44,280 nucleotides of DNA from Planctomycetales bacterium (GTDB lineage: Bacteria; Planctomycetota; Planctomycetia; Pirellulales; Pirellulaceae), in NCBI GenBank assembly GCA_020426845.1, contig JAGQPF010000582.1, positions 1 to 44,280 of the forward strand, read 5' to 3'. Below the pieces are notes generated by a model that was not told the DNA's origin, searched no databases, and saw nothing but the letters and a program-made list of their open reading frames with translations. Position numbers and translations under genes: made by a program. Shown piece after piece: positions 23,949 through 33,416 of the stretch (its first letter is position 1; every line of letters starts with the position of its first letter).

Positions 23949-24180
23949 GTGGTGAGGATGAGACGCGGAAAGTGGTGAGGATGAGGCGCACTTCCAAGTT
24001 ATCCACAGGCCAGGGCACGTTCTCCACACCCAATCCACAGGCCAAGTGGTGAGGATGAGACGCGGTGGTGGTGAGGATGAGACGCGATTTGGAAAAAGGG
24101 TGGTGAGGATGAGACGCCGATCGACCGCCCAGTGGTGAGGATGAGACGCGGTTGCGGCCCAGGTGGTGAGGATGAGACGC
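23949..24180 (+). repeat. oriV: Seven direct repeats (iterons) of a plasmid-type origin
   Basis: The 18-base unit gtggtgaggatgagacgc occurs at 23949, 23972 (one change, aggcgc), 24046, 24068, 24100, 24132 and 24163, all in the same direction. Start-to-start spacings of 23, 74, 22, 32, 32 and 31 bases are close to whole helical turns (two, seven, two, three, three, three), so bound initiators would lie on one face. The array begins 74 bases after the rep stop codon. This is the layout of an iteron origin. Confidence 0.9.
23999..24039 (+). other. DnaA boxes within the iteron origin
   Basis: Between iterons two and three lies a perfect DnaA box, ttatccaca (23999-24007). A second, looser box caatccaca follows at 24031-24039 (two mismatches). 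Both are followed by ggcca, so they form a direct repeat of 12 bases. Host DnaA probably takes part in origin opening. Confidence 0.8.
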
Positions 24181-24531
24181 ACTTCCCAGAACGATCCACC
24201 CGATAGATCAGGTGCTTGCGAGGAATTACGATCTCCTATTCTCCATTCTCTTCTTATTCAATATCCAAACAAATTCAAGGCCCGCGAAAGGTCAAACTCG
24301 TCCATACACCGCCCCAGAGTAACCGGTGTGACCCCGTGTAAGTCTCATACTAAGATGGCTGGAGTGTAGCCAGAGACGAGAGACGACGAGAGACGAGGCT
24401 TGATTCGGCCATGCCAAATCGACAACCGGTTTCCCCTGTTTACGCAGCGGCAGCCTCCCTACAATCGCCAACTACCTATGCTTACCGTTAAATAAAGTAT
24501 GTTATTCTATTTGAACATGATCGCGATTGCC
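24181..24531. other. AT-rich flank of the origin; no gene seen
   Basis: Next to the last iteron is an AT-rich pyrimidine-biased tract (about 24233-24275), a fair candidate for the duplex-unwinding element. Further on, gagacga units recur at 24373-24396. The rest up to the HEAT gene stop (24532) is low in GC and shows no frame worth calling. Confidence 0.45.
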
Positions 24532-26379
24532 CTATTCGCTCGAGTCCGAGTCTTCGTCGTTTGCTAGTTGAAAACCAAATCGCGTGAACATCTCATCCCT
24601 GAAGACATCCGGGACAAAGTCACCGTAGCCGGAGTGCAAAATTACACCGAAATCATTGAGGTTCAATGAAACTGCCCCGCTCATCGATTCAAACTCCTCG
24701 ACATCTCTAACGACAAAAACGTAGTACCAAGCTTGCCTGGCCGTAGTGTCTTTGCCCCTCACAAGAAAAATTCGTCTGGACAAGAAACGAATTACTCGAT
24801 CTCGCCAGTTCGGCACCAATCCATCGCGATCGCCAAGTGCAATCGCTGCACACCGTCGCACATCTTCATTGCCATGCTCTTTAAGCTCACGAAGCGCCAT
24901 TTTGCCCTCGTCACCGCGGTGAGAAAGTGCAAATGCAAATGCACTAAGTTCCAGTTGCTCGAGTTTTTCATCGGCGACCACAAGCAGCCGCTTCAAAGTT
25001 GCCACGTCTCCAATCGCCACCAATCCGAGAATGCACATCCACTTCAGATCGAGGTCCACTTCGACTCCGGGTACCGCAGACTCCTCAAATGCGTCGATCA
25101 CCTCGTTTGACCCGATTTGCAGAAGGTAAAGAAACGCTTCGATTCGATCGCCAGAATAGCGTCGATGATCTTTAATGGCCTCGACAAGACTGGGCGTCAT
25201 TCGGTCATTTCGCCATCCGAGCCGCCCGAGTCCCAATGCAAGCCTCACAGCTTGATCTGGAGTGCAGCGCCAGTCCAAGCAGTTTTTCAAGAGTTCTACA
25301 GATTCATCCGCCTCATCTTCGCGTGTCTTTTGCGGCGTGAATCTTGCAGAATGCAACGTTTTCATGCCATCGGCTATGCCCGCTACTTCAAGTACGAGAT
25401 CCACGTTAGGTGAGATGCTAGCGCCCTTCGATAGCAACTGTGCGATGTTGCCGATTGTTTCTTCATTCTCCCGTCGCATAGCCAGCCGTCGCAAGGCGTT
25501 GGTGTCCCTTTTTCTGAGCTGAGGCCCCCTGTTCCTGCTTGACGGCCCAGCCAGCCATCGCATGGCCCAAATAGCAGCATGCCTAGTTGCTGCGTCCGCC
25601 GATGTTGCCTTCATTAGGGCGTCGAAAAGTGGTCGCTCGAGCCTCAACTCCTTGAGCAGATCGCGTTCGCCCTGCGACGCGTAGAGCAATTCCACGAGCT
25701 CTAGTCCGCTTAGCACTCTTGTCTTCACGCCAGGAGAAGCCAAGCGATCAATTCGCAGCTCAACTTGCCTTTTGGCGTTTTGGGGCGTCAATCGGAGAGG
25801 GCGTTTCGCTGTCATGACGGCGAGCCCAAGCTGAACTCTCGTATCTCCGCTGCTATCAATAAATGAAGTAAGAAGCTCCTCGCAGATCCAGCGATTCAAG
25901 CGAGGCGTGCAGGCAACTTCAGCAATTGCGTCCTCAAGCCCGGTGCAAGTCTTGGCGGAGCGGTCGCCGTCCGACAGATATGAGATGCTGTTGCGGATCA
26001 CACGCAATGCCATCGATTTTCGAAGCGATGGTCGTGCGGGCAGACAATGCAACGAAGTTATCGCTAGGGCCCGTCGACCCGCCCAGTCGGTGCCCAGTGG
26101 TGGGCTTACCAGGGCTTCAAACAATTCATCCACATCCTGGGCAGGCAGTTCCGAAGCCCCTTTCTTGATGGCATCAAGCCACTTCTCGGACGGTGTCGGG
26201 TCTGCGACGCCCTGGTGTAAATGCATGGACAAAGGATCGCTATCCACGCATGAATTACTGATGAGCTCTAGCAGCGTCTCGATAGTGGCGATGCTAGTCC
26301 TATGACTCAGCGGGGCGCCATGGGGCAGTATTTCGGTGGATCTTGGCATCGCTAGCAAGGTGTGTTTGGATGATTTCAT
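24532..26379 (-). CDS. HEAT-repeat protein, probable sensor half of a split NACHT system
   Basis: The 615-residue, almost wholly helical protein has repeated paired-helix units (for example TRHAAIWAMRWLAG, LALGLGRLGW, VRRCAAIALGDRDG) typical of HEAT or ARM repeats, and ends in a small mixed domain with acidic tail DEDSDSSE. No enzymatic motif is visible. The start codon lies inside the 3' end of the NACHT gene, one frame over (+1). That frame is open from a stop near 26433, and a perfect aggagg (26406-26401) lies upstream of TTG 26385 and ATG 26379, though farther than usual. In related STAND proteins such repeats are fused to the NACHT core and sense the trigger. Confidence 0.75.
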   Translation of the reverse strand: MKSSKHTLLAMPRSTEILPHGAPLSHRTSIATIETLLELISNSCVDSDPLSMHLHQGVADPTPSEKWLDAIKKGASELPAQDVDELFEALVSPPLGTDWAGRRALAITSLHCLPARPSLRKSMALRVIRNSISYLSDGDRSAKTCTGLEDAIAEVACTPRLNRWICEELLTSFIDSSGDTRVQLGLAVMTAKRPLRLTPQNAKRQVELRIDRLASPGVKTRVLSGLELVELLYASQGERDLLKELRLERPLFDALMKATSADAATRHAAIWAMRWLAGPSSRNRGPQLRKRDTNALRRLAMRRENEETIGNIAQLLSKGASISPNVDLVLEVAGIADGMKTLHSARFTPQKTREDEADESVELLKNCLDWRCTPDQAVRLALGLGRLGWRNDRMTPSLVEAIKDHRRYSGDRIEAFLYLLQIGSNEVIDAFEESAVPGVEVDLDLKWMCILGLVAIGDVATLKRLLVVADEKLEQLELSAFAFALSHRGDEGKMALRELKEHGNEDVRRCAAIALGDRDGLVPNWRDRVIRFLSRRIFLVRGKDTTARQAWYYVFVVRDVEEFESMSGAVSLNLNDFGVILHSGYGDFVPDVFRDEMFTRFGFQLANDEDSDSSE

Positions 26380-27787
26380 GAGCAAAGTCGAGTTGACCGT
26401 CCTCCTGTTTGAGCAGTCCCGTGAAACTAATGCATTCTAACAAAGAGTCGATGCCGCCTTCAGGCATGAGGCGTGACAGGGCTTGTTGGATCGTATACGT
26501 GTCGCAAGGAAGCAAGCGATATTCTGTGCCGTTGGGACCCACTGGCGGGACTTCCGTGTTGTACGCGAGAAACTCAAGTGCCGCTCGTAGCTCGAAGGGA
26601 TTTGTAATGCGGCCATACTGATTACATGATCGTTTGATGTCATTATCTATCATTTTGCTAAGTACATCTGACACGGATATCGAGTTGAGCCTCTCTTCAC
26701 GAATTCCCTCGTCGGTATCAAATAGGTATTGGCACACCGTAGCTAATCTTTGCGGGTTTCCAACCCATCGCCCAAGCCGGACGAAGATATTCTCGGCTCG
26801 CTTTAGGTCTTCTTCAGGTCTGCCAAAGTATTCTCCCATTTTTCGGGTTAGCTCGACGCGCTTCTCATGCGAAAGCTCAAGCAGCAGGTAGATGCTGTAC
26901 TTCTCTCGGAGGATTGCCTGGACGTGGTCAAATAAAGCACCACACTGGCATGTAACGATAATCCTGTCGTATTGAACGGGCGGTTCTACGAGTAGCTGGC
27001 ACATCCGAATGCGATCTGCCTTGCAAAGGCGATCGAGGCCGTCGACCAGAAGTACGACCTGTTGGCCAAATTTCTGGCTCAGTGGATTGCCAAGTGCTTG
27101 CGCCACCAAGTCGGACAGGGCCGATGCCTTCTGGAGCCTGCTTTCCAGGTATTTGCAGTGCAGGTAGACGGGGACAGGCCTATTTCCTGGCAAGGCATTT
27201 GCCAATCGAACCGCAGTTGTTCGCAAGAGCATGGTTTTCCCGCTTCCGGATGGGCCAAGCAGCAATGAGCGACCATCAATTGGGGCGGCGGCACGCAGGG
27301 GTTCGCTGCTTGCCGTGATCACATCAGTGATCTTGACTGCATATGACCGGGGTTTGTCTGCAGGGGTTTGAGGCGTTCGATTGCCTGGTGGAGGCGCGGG
27401 CGCGATGTTGATCATTCTGAGGTCGGGATCGACGTACATCTCAATGGTTGAGCGGTTGCTGGATACTGTGCTCATGAATGGCGGGCAGTATATGCTGTGT
27501 TCTGCCGCAGTTTCGCTTAAGTATCTGTCGATGGGGTTTTGAGGGTGACATTTCGTTGTAAATGCTGCCGCTTCGGTGTTCGCTACAAACTCGGACCTTG
27601 GGCCACTGAATACTCCCAAGGCCCTCATTGCCTCGTAGAGTTTTTCAGCAATTTCCTGGGAGCACCCTTTGCCATTGAGGAAGTTGTTTAGGGTCCCGCG
27701 GACGACTCCGGCGCGACGCGCGATAACAGTCTTCGTGACTTCCGAATCATCCACCTTTTCTTGGACTTGTGGACTTGCATGGAACAT
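26300..27787 (-). CDS. HTH-NACHT NTPase (STAND family)
   Basis: This 495-residue protein starts with an HTH domain (about residues 10-55, KTVIARRAGVVRGTLNNFL). A NACHT-type NTPase core follows: Walker A GPSGSGKT (about 178-185), Walker B VLLVDGLDRL (about 245-254), the GNPQRL motif and a winged-helix segment ending SFTGLLKQEDGQLDFAHEII. STAND NTPases are signal-transducing switches that oligomerise on binding a trigger; bacterial NACHT proteins include antiphage sensors. Instead of continuing into a repeat domain the frame stops, and the HEAT protein begins in another frame with an 80-base overlap. The ATG at 27787 is used; a TTG at 27805 is possible. An HTH in place of an effector domain is notable. 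Confidence 0.82.
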   Translation of the reverse strand: MFHASPQVQEKVDDSEVTKTVIARRAGVVRGTLNNFLNGKGCSQEIAEKLYEAMRALGVFSGPRSEFVANTEAAAFTTKCHPQNPIDRYLSETAAEHSIYCPPFMSTVSSNRSTIEMYVDPDLRMINIAPAPPPGNRTPQTPADKPRSYAVKITDVITASSEPLRAAAPIDGRSLLLGPSGSGKTMLLRTTAVRLANALPGNRPVPVYLHCKYLESRLQKASALSDLVAQALGNPLSQKFGQQVVLLVDGLDRLCKADRIRMCQLLVEPPVQYDRIIVTCQCGALFDHVQAILREKYSIYLLLELSHEKRVELTRKMGEYFGRPEEDLKRAENIFVRLGRWVGNPQRLATVCQYLFDTDEGIREERLNSISVSDVLSKMIDNDIKRSCNQYGRITNPFELRAALEFLAYNTEVPPVGPNGTEYRLLPCDTYTIQQALSRLMPEGGIDSLLECISFTGLLKQEDGQLDFAHEIIQTHLASDAKIHRNTAPWRPAES

Positions 27788-27873
27788 CCGCGTTTTTTGT
27801 GCCAAGAGCTTGCCCGGTCAAATGGGGTGTTGGAGTACTGTTTTGGCAGGCGATATTAGCCATCTCGCTGAAA

Positions 27874-28293
27874 TCAGCGTCCATTCGTTCTGTCGCGAGC
27901 AAGGCTGAGGCCCCCTGCGGTCAGCCCCGCAGCAGCGGCCTCTTCAAGTATCCCTGAAAAGTAATCAATCATTATTATTTCTTCGTAGATGGAGTCATCT
28001 TTCAAAGGGTGCATTTGTGCGTAACGGTCATTATAGTCGCGAATGATATTTACCAGGTCTTTTCGTAGAGACGACCTGCCTTCGGGGATAATGCCGTTAG
28101 CTATCGCGAGGAGCGTGCCTCGGGCATGAGCGGCAAGTCCAATTTGGTAAGCGCTTAGCGTGGGGCCGTTTGGATTGCAAAGAGTGGGAACCGTTGCCAT
28201 CGTTTCGCCATCCAACTTGTGAGCGAGTTGTCTCGCGATGGATCTGCGGTCCTTCGGAGTGGACGGGGTCTTGATGCTATTGCCGTCGGTCAT
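27874..28293 (-). CDS. Hypothetical protein upstream of the NACHT gene
   Basis: This 139-residue helical protein of unknown function has segments such as LSAYQIGLAAHARGTLLAIA and SIYEEIIMIDYFSGILEEAA. It lies 86 bases upstream of the NACHT start on the same strand, so it is probably in the same transcript. No ribosome-binding site is obvious at the ATG. In candidate immune operons such small genes can be regulators or effectors, which is not shown here. Confidence 0.6.
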   Translation of the reverse strand: MTDGNSIKTPSTPKDRRSIARQLAHKLDGETMATVPTLCNPNGPTLSAYQIGLAAHARGTLLAIANGIIPEGRSSLRKDLVNIIRDYNDRYAQMHPLKDDSIYEEIIMIDYFSGILEEAAAAGLTAGGLSLARDRTNGR

Positions 28294-28571
28294 TTGATGA
28301 TAGTAGTGCCGTTATCGGCGTGTGGCAAGCAAAAGATGCGGGACGGCTCTTGTTGCTTGAAGTTCGAGGAATGGGCCTGGGTGAAAACGCCTCGTCTCGC
28401 ATGTCAGCCCGTATGGTGGCAGTGGCAGCACGCGACTGTCCGTAATGTTCCCTATCCCCGAATCCCATCACACTGCCGCATTCTTGCTTCTTTTGCACCA
28501 GGGACGTGGGGCGATCACCGCTATGGGCGCCTTCGCGGCCTACGCCCCTCATCATTAAGTCACTCGTCATT

Positions 28572-28910
28572 TCAGGCAGTCCGAAGGATTTGGAGGTCCT
28601 TGCACTTCAAGCGGACCATGATTATCGGCCCGGCGAAGTGCTCACGAATAATGGCGTGATAGGTGCGGTTCTTCGACAGCCGACGTGCCGTGCTGTCGAT
28701 GCACGTGACAACGACCTGGAGCCCGTGTTCCTTGAGATAATCCGCAACCCAGTCAGCCACAAGTTCGTTGAAGACATCAATCACGATTGGATTGCGGCCT
28801 TCCTCGGCTTCAACTTCGACGAGCTGCCTCAGTCTGTGCAGGTCCGCAGTGCGAATGTTCATCCGTCCCTCACTCAGCTGGTTGATTGTTTGCCCCACAC
28901 TGGAATTCAT
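28572..28910 (-). CDS. Hypothetical protein
   Basis: The 112-residue protein has a core that looks alpha/beta (NPIVIDVFNELVADWVADYL, then LQVVVTCIDST, then IIMVRLKCKD). It is on the same strand as the NACHT set but 278 bases upstream of the previous gene; that gap (28294-28571) contains nothing recognisable. No known family. Coding potential is judged from composition only. Confidence 0.5.
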   Translation of the reverse strand: MNSSVGQTINQLSEGRMNIRTADLHRLRQLVEVEAEEGRNPIVIDVFNELVADWVADYLKEHGLQVVVTCIDSTARRLSKNRTYHAIIREHFAGPIIMVRLKCKDLQILRTA

Positions 28911-29596
28911 CCGCGGGGCTCGCTCAGATCAACCTGCTGGGTTGCGCCATTTAAACTTTTTATGGTGGCGCTCTGGTGGCGCTCAACTGCCGCATGAAAC
29001 GCCCATCATGCCACTGTGGGCGACTGTGGTGGTGGCGCGCAAAAGTCAGGGGACACTTACCTCGCCTGGGTTACGGCAATAATATTGCTGCGCGGCGAGA
29101 ATTGATGCAGGCTGACCTAAACCGTATGCCCCCAACAGCTTGGGGTTTCAACTCCTGCAATTGCCCAACACACAAGGGACGCCGCGACTCGCAAAGGTAA
29201 TCTCCTACGACTTCAAGTAGCGCGAGTTGTGCGTCAGGGGAGGATCCGGGGGAGGAAGGTGGGCGAGTATTTCACGGAACATGAGAACTTCTGCCAAAAA
29301 ATTGTGGCTCAAGTTGGAAGTCTGATAAACGTGACGTGACAATCCCCAATGCTCGCGCGCATCGTGATGTGGTCCACCCAACCCCAGAGATAAGGCACAT
29401 CCGACAAAACCTGGAGCCCTGGCATGAGTTGTGTGTTTCCGGCACGTACATTTCCTTCGTTCTCAACCCTGTAGTTTCCATCCTTTGCGGGGATCATGGA
29501 CGACCATCAAACGTTTTCGTCCCGAAGCAGCAAGACAACTAGTGCTTCGTGACAACTGAAAATTAAAGGGGCACGCCTCGGGGCTTGGCAGCGGCG
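28911..29596. other. Gap without a supported gene
   Basis: Several short frames exist on both strands, but none has a ribosome-binding site or family likeness. Around 29041-29060 the sequence contains aaaagtcaggggacactt, a phrase I associate with edges of degraded REP-type transposase insertions. The whole stretch to 29848 may be insertion debris. Confidence 0.4.
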
Positions 29597-29848
29597 GCCG
29601 TCCTCAGCGTTGCTGGCCACTGCCAAACTGTGCTTCAGCTGCCTCATGAACCAGGATGGGTCACTGAGTCGGGTGCGCATCTCGGCCACCAGTTCCGCGT
29701 CGGCCGTCAGCTGCCGCAACTGCTGCCGCAACTGCTCCCGTGTCGGGTCGCCGTCCGCGACTCCCAGCTGCTGAAATTTCCAGGGGAAAATCTTGCACGC
29801 CTGGCGCATCACCTCCGCGTCGGTCCACGCAAGAATCGTCGGCCTGGT
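29597..29848 (-). pseudogene. Fragment of a planctomycete REP-associated (Y1-type) transposase
   Basis: About 84 codons (TRPTILAWTDAEVMRQACKI ... RLSDPSWFMRQLKHSLAVAS) match the middle of the large REP-associated-type transposases found in many copies in planctomycetes. The N-terminal HUH part upstream and the continuation after NAEDG are missing or out of frame. It is therefore a decayed copy. It separates the NACHT-HEAT set from the CHAT-patatin set. Confidence 0.55.
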
Positions 29849-30236
29849 GTAACGCCCTGCAGTCACACCACCACCGGGGGACCGCCCCTGGACTCCCGAC
29901 ATCCGTGTGGCCGCTTCTCTACCCACCCGCCCACTGGCGGCGTCGACGCAACCCCTACCTCCCAGGTCGCGGCGCAAATTGAAAATCTTTAGACATTTGC
30001 GTCGAATGCGCTGAAACGGCCACGCAGCGAACCCACGGGGAGTCGGACCTGTCGTTAGGCAGGCCCGCACGCGCGCCGTTAGAATTGTCGCAAATCGTCA
30101 TTCGTCAACGATGTCCACGGAACCGCCGGTCGAGCCGACCTTTCCTTTGAAGCCGCATCTGAAGACGAGTCTCACAATAGCCACCACCCAAATCATCACC
30201 GACCCGCCAAAGATCACAAGCCGTGGAGACGGTTGT

Positions 30237-33200
30237 ATGTCACGCTTCAACATCGCGCTGGGGATCACACTAATAACCGTCTGCTTGGTCACAGGGCAGG
30301 AGTTACGGGCTCTGGAGCATGAGCTCTCGGACGACTTCTCCAAGAATACGGTTGCGGACTACCGGATCACCGGCAACGTGGATTGGAAACCCGGCGCCCT
30401 GGTCCTGAACAACCGCGTAGATTTGCAGCGTCTGCGTCCCTGCGGATTGATTTTTGACTACTCCGTCAACATTGAGTTTGAAAAAAGGTCGACGCGGGCA
30501 CCGGACTTGGTGACGCTCACCGTGCTTGAAGGTTCAAACTCGATTGGCGTCTATTTGGTCCGCCGCGAAGAGGACGCCGGCGCCGATGAAATCCTAATCA
30601 GGCGCACCTACCCTGACCAAAACGGTAAAAGGCAATCCGAACGACTCCGCGTGATCCAGGTGCCGCAAGGGATCGCAAGCGGTTTGTGGACGCTCAGTTA
30701 CCGGTGCGGCTTGATCGAAATCAATGGTCCTCAAAACGTTCGCGAATTTGGCTATGTCGAGCTGGAAGGTTACGACGGTGTGCTAGGCATTGCCCTGAGT
30801 TTTCGGGGAGATAAGGTCTCGCTCACGCAGCTCTCGGTGAAGTCCTTGCTTCCTGCTCCCAAGCTTACGCGGCAGCAAGCGTTGGACCTACTCGCCGTGA
30901 ATAAGTTGGTCGATCCGGCGTTAGAGGCGTTTCGAACGCGGGAGTTTGGGAAGGTTTACGACGACGCCCAGAAGATCTTCGAGACCCGTCGCGACATTCT
31001 GGGGAAATCTCATCCCACTACAGCGGTCTCACAGCGACTGCTCGCAAACATCCAACTGGAACTTCAAAAGTTTGATGAAGCTCGGAGGAACATGGCGGAA
31101 TCGGTGGCCACGTGCAACAAACTCCTGGGTTCGCACCCCTATACCGCCGACGGCCTGCTGGAAAGCGGTCGCCTGTCCGCAAAACTCGGTGATTGGCCGT
31201 CCGCCACCGTGGCCCTGGAAGCCGCAGTCGAAATGCGACAATTGATCGATGGGGAAGACAGCGTGTCCGCTGCCCAAGCTCTGAATTCCCTCGGCAGCGT
31301 CTACACTGCCAATCAGCACTTCGAACCTGCAGAACGGCTGTTGGCCCGCACCATGATCATCCTGGAAGAGGCCCGGCAGCGCAAGGAGATTGGGGATCAC
31401 GTGCTCGCCCCCACGCTGATCAATTACGGCAATCTCTATTTGATGACCGGTCGCAACGAGCGCGCCATCGAGCTACTCGGTCGCGCTGCGCGGCTCTTTG
31501 AAGATGGCAGTGAGGGGCGACTCGCCGCCTGGAGATCGTTGGCCTACGCGCACATGGCCACCGGCAACTTTGCGGAAGCGCACCGTGCTTTGCAGAAAGC
31601 GATTCTGACTTCGAAGACGGGTGCTGACAGTCCGACCGTGGCCGATTCGTTCGGCATGGGAATCCTATATTTGCGACAAGCGAAGTTTGCGGAGGCCGAA
31701 CAGCACTACCGAACCACGCTTCGCACCATGGGCGAAGAGCCGTTTCTGGACCAAATTCCCCGTCACGTCGTGCTGCAGCATTTGTCGGCCGCGCTCTTGC
31801 TGGGCCAGAAGCGTTCCGACGCGCTCCAGTTTGCGAAAGAATCTGCGGAATTATATCGGTCCAAAGGGAAAGCGGGGTCCGCTCTGGAAAGCTCCTTGCT
31901 CAGGGGAGCGGAAACGCCTCTCCAGTACTATGCGGCGCTGCTGGCCGCCGAAGACAAGCCGCTCGAAGCCTGGATCCAGTGGGAAGACAGCTTGGCGCGC
32001 ATTCTGAAAGATCGGATGCAGCTGAGCGATGTTGGCCCGGCGGATCGCCTAGCGAGCCTGCAGAGCGCCTTGCCGGCCGACGCCGCCCTGATCGGCTTCG
32101 TCAACTATTACTTGCTCGACAATGGCGTCACTCCGGCGGATCAACATTGGGCCATCGTCATTCGTAAGACCGGAGCGCCGCTGTGGATTTGTTTGCCTGG
32201 CAGTAAGTCCCCAAATTGGAATGACGACGACCGGCTGGCGATCCGCGGCTTGGCCGCGACCCTCCGCGACCCGCGTGCACGACGCTCCTCCGAGATCGAA
32301 GACTTGTCGAAGACTGCAAGGCGGTTGTATTGGACACCGATCCAGAAGGCCCTGGAGCCCAGCAAGGGTTCTCCCCAGGTCCGAACGCTCGTTGTGATTC
32401 CATCGGGAACAATCGACAACGTGCCGCTGGGCCTCCTCGTCGAGAAGGAATTTGAGGTTAGCTACACACCCTCAGGAGCCCTCATCCCGCGGCTCGAACA
32501 GCGTCGCGCCCAACGCAAACCCGACTCAACTGCGCGCTTGCTGGCCATCGGGGATCCGTTTGCCACGGGGACCGCGAAACACCTGCGACCGCTGTCGCTC
32601 GAGGCAGCGGACACGGAAGTGGCTAATATTGTGCGGCTTTGCACGGAAATCAAATGCCCGGCGCAGACCCTTCACGGCGATGCCGCCACCCCCGGGGCTG
32701 TTACCGAGCAACTGCGCGCTCTGGGCAGCCCCTACACTCACATCCACATTGCCACGCACTGCACGCCGGGAGCCAGTCCGCTCGGCTCGGCTCTGCTCTT
32801 GGCGCCCAGTCAGCAACCGGAGTCTGCGGCCGTGCCGGATTACCTCTCGGCGCAAGCGGTCTTCGACGATTGGAACATCAACGCCGAACTCGTGGTCCTC
32901 TCCAGTTGCGAATCAGCGGTGGGACCTTGGGCTGCTGGTGAGGGCTTTATCGGATTCTCCCAAGCACTGTTGGCGAGCGGCGCCGACAAGGCGATCATCT
33001 CCCTGTGGAAGGTGAACGACATCGCCACGATGTTGCTCATGACGAGGTTTTACGAAAACCTGCTGGGCACGCATGCCGAAGCCCGCAGCCAGGCGGGAAC
33101 CGACTACAAAATAAGCGAACATATGCCGCCGGTTCGAGCCCTGGACGAAGCCAAACGCTGGCTGGCGACCCTCACGGAAGAAGATCTCCGCAGCCGCGCC

Positions 33201-33407
33201 GAGATCAAGCAGTTATTCAAACGCAACGGCGAAGACCTCGCCGACAACGCCTTGTGGTGGAAGTTTTTAGCGAAGATAGCAGTGGCGCGCGGGGCTGATT
33301 TCGGTAAGCCCCGGGCCGTAAAACCCACGCGTCCCGCCGAGAATCATCCTTTTGCCCATCCGTATTACTGGGCGGCGTTCATTTGTGTCGGAACGATCGA
33401 CAAGTGA
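30237..33407 (+). CDS. TPR-CHAT caspase-like peptidase with an apparent signal peptide
   Basis: The 1056-residue protein starts with a likely signal peptide (about residues 1-27, h-region IALGITLITVCLVTG). A jelly-roll-like domain follows (about 30-210, DDFSKNTVADY and GNVDWKPGALVL), then tetratricopeptide repeats (about 245-600) and a C-terminal CHAT domain (about 640-970). The caspase-type dyad is in place: H841 in HIHIATHC and C891 in VVLSSCESAVG. CHAT peptidases cleave partner proteins on activation, as in TPR-CHAT of type III-E CRISPR. The ATG at 30237 is chosen because ggag lies eight bases before it; a longer frame from 30111 has no ribosome-binding site. Export of a CHAT peptidase is unusual. 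It converges with the patatin gene nine bases away. Confidence 0.85.
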   Translation: MSRFNIALGITLITVCLVTGQELRALEHELSDDFSKNTVADYRITGNVDWKPGALVLNNRVDLQRLRPCGLIFDYSVNIEFEKRSTRAPDLVTLTVLEGSNSIGVYLVRREEDAGADEILIRRTYPDQNGKRQSERLRVIQVPQGIASGLWTLSYRCGLIEINGPQNVREFGYVELEGYDGVLGIALSFRGDKVSLTQLSVKSLLPAPKLTRQQALDLLAVNKLVDPALEAFRTREFGKVYDDAQKIFETRRDILGKSHPTTAVSQRLLANIQLELQKFDEARRNMAESVATCNKLLGSHPYTADGLLESGRLSAKLGDWPSATVALEAAVEMRQLIDGEDSVSAAQALNSLGSVYTANQHFEPAERLLARTMIILEEARQRKEIGDHVLAPTLINYGNLYLMTGRNERAIELLGRAARLFEDGSEGRLAAWRSLAYAHMATGNFAEAHRALQKAILTSKTGADSPTVADSFGMGILYLRQAKFAEAEQHYRTTLRTMGEEPFLDQIPRHVVLQHLSAALLLGQKRSDALQFAKESAELYRSKGKAGSALESSLLRGAETPLQYYAALLAAEDKPLEAWIQWEDSLARILKDRMQLSDVGPADRLASLQSALPADAALIGFVNYYLLDNGVTPADQHWAIVIRKTGAPLWICLPGSKSPNWNDDDRLAIRGLAATLRDPRARRSSEIEDLSKTARRLYWTPIQKALEPSKGSPQVRTLVVIPSGTIDNVPLGLLVEKEFEVSYTPSGALIPRLEQRRAQRKPDSTARLLAIGDPFATGTAKHLRPLSLEAADTEVANIVRLCTEIKCPAQTLHGDAATPGAVTEQLRALGSPYTHIHIATHCTPGASPLGSALLLAPSQQPESAAVPDYLSAQAVFDDWNINAELVVLSSCESAVGPWAAGEGFIGFSQALLASGADKAIISLWKVNDIATMLLMTRFYENLLGTHAEARSQAGTDYKISEHMPPVRALDEAKRWLATLTEEDLRSRAEIKQLFKRNGEDLADNALWWKFLAKIAVARGADFGKPRAVKPTRPAENHPFAHPYYWAAFICVGTIDK

Positions 33408-33416
33408 CGCCGACCG

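Noticed and set aside
23949..24180. Direct repeats as a CRISPR array
   Set aside because: The units are only 18 bases, the spacers are 4-56 bases and include DnaA boxes, no cas gene is near, and a rep gene is adjacent.
29272..29542. Short frames on both strands in the gap before the transposase remnant
   Set aside because: No ribosome-binding site, no family, and likely insertion debris.
30111..30236. 42-codon extension of the CHAT gene
   Set aside because: No ribosome-binding site, and it would bury the signal peptide that starts at 30237.
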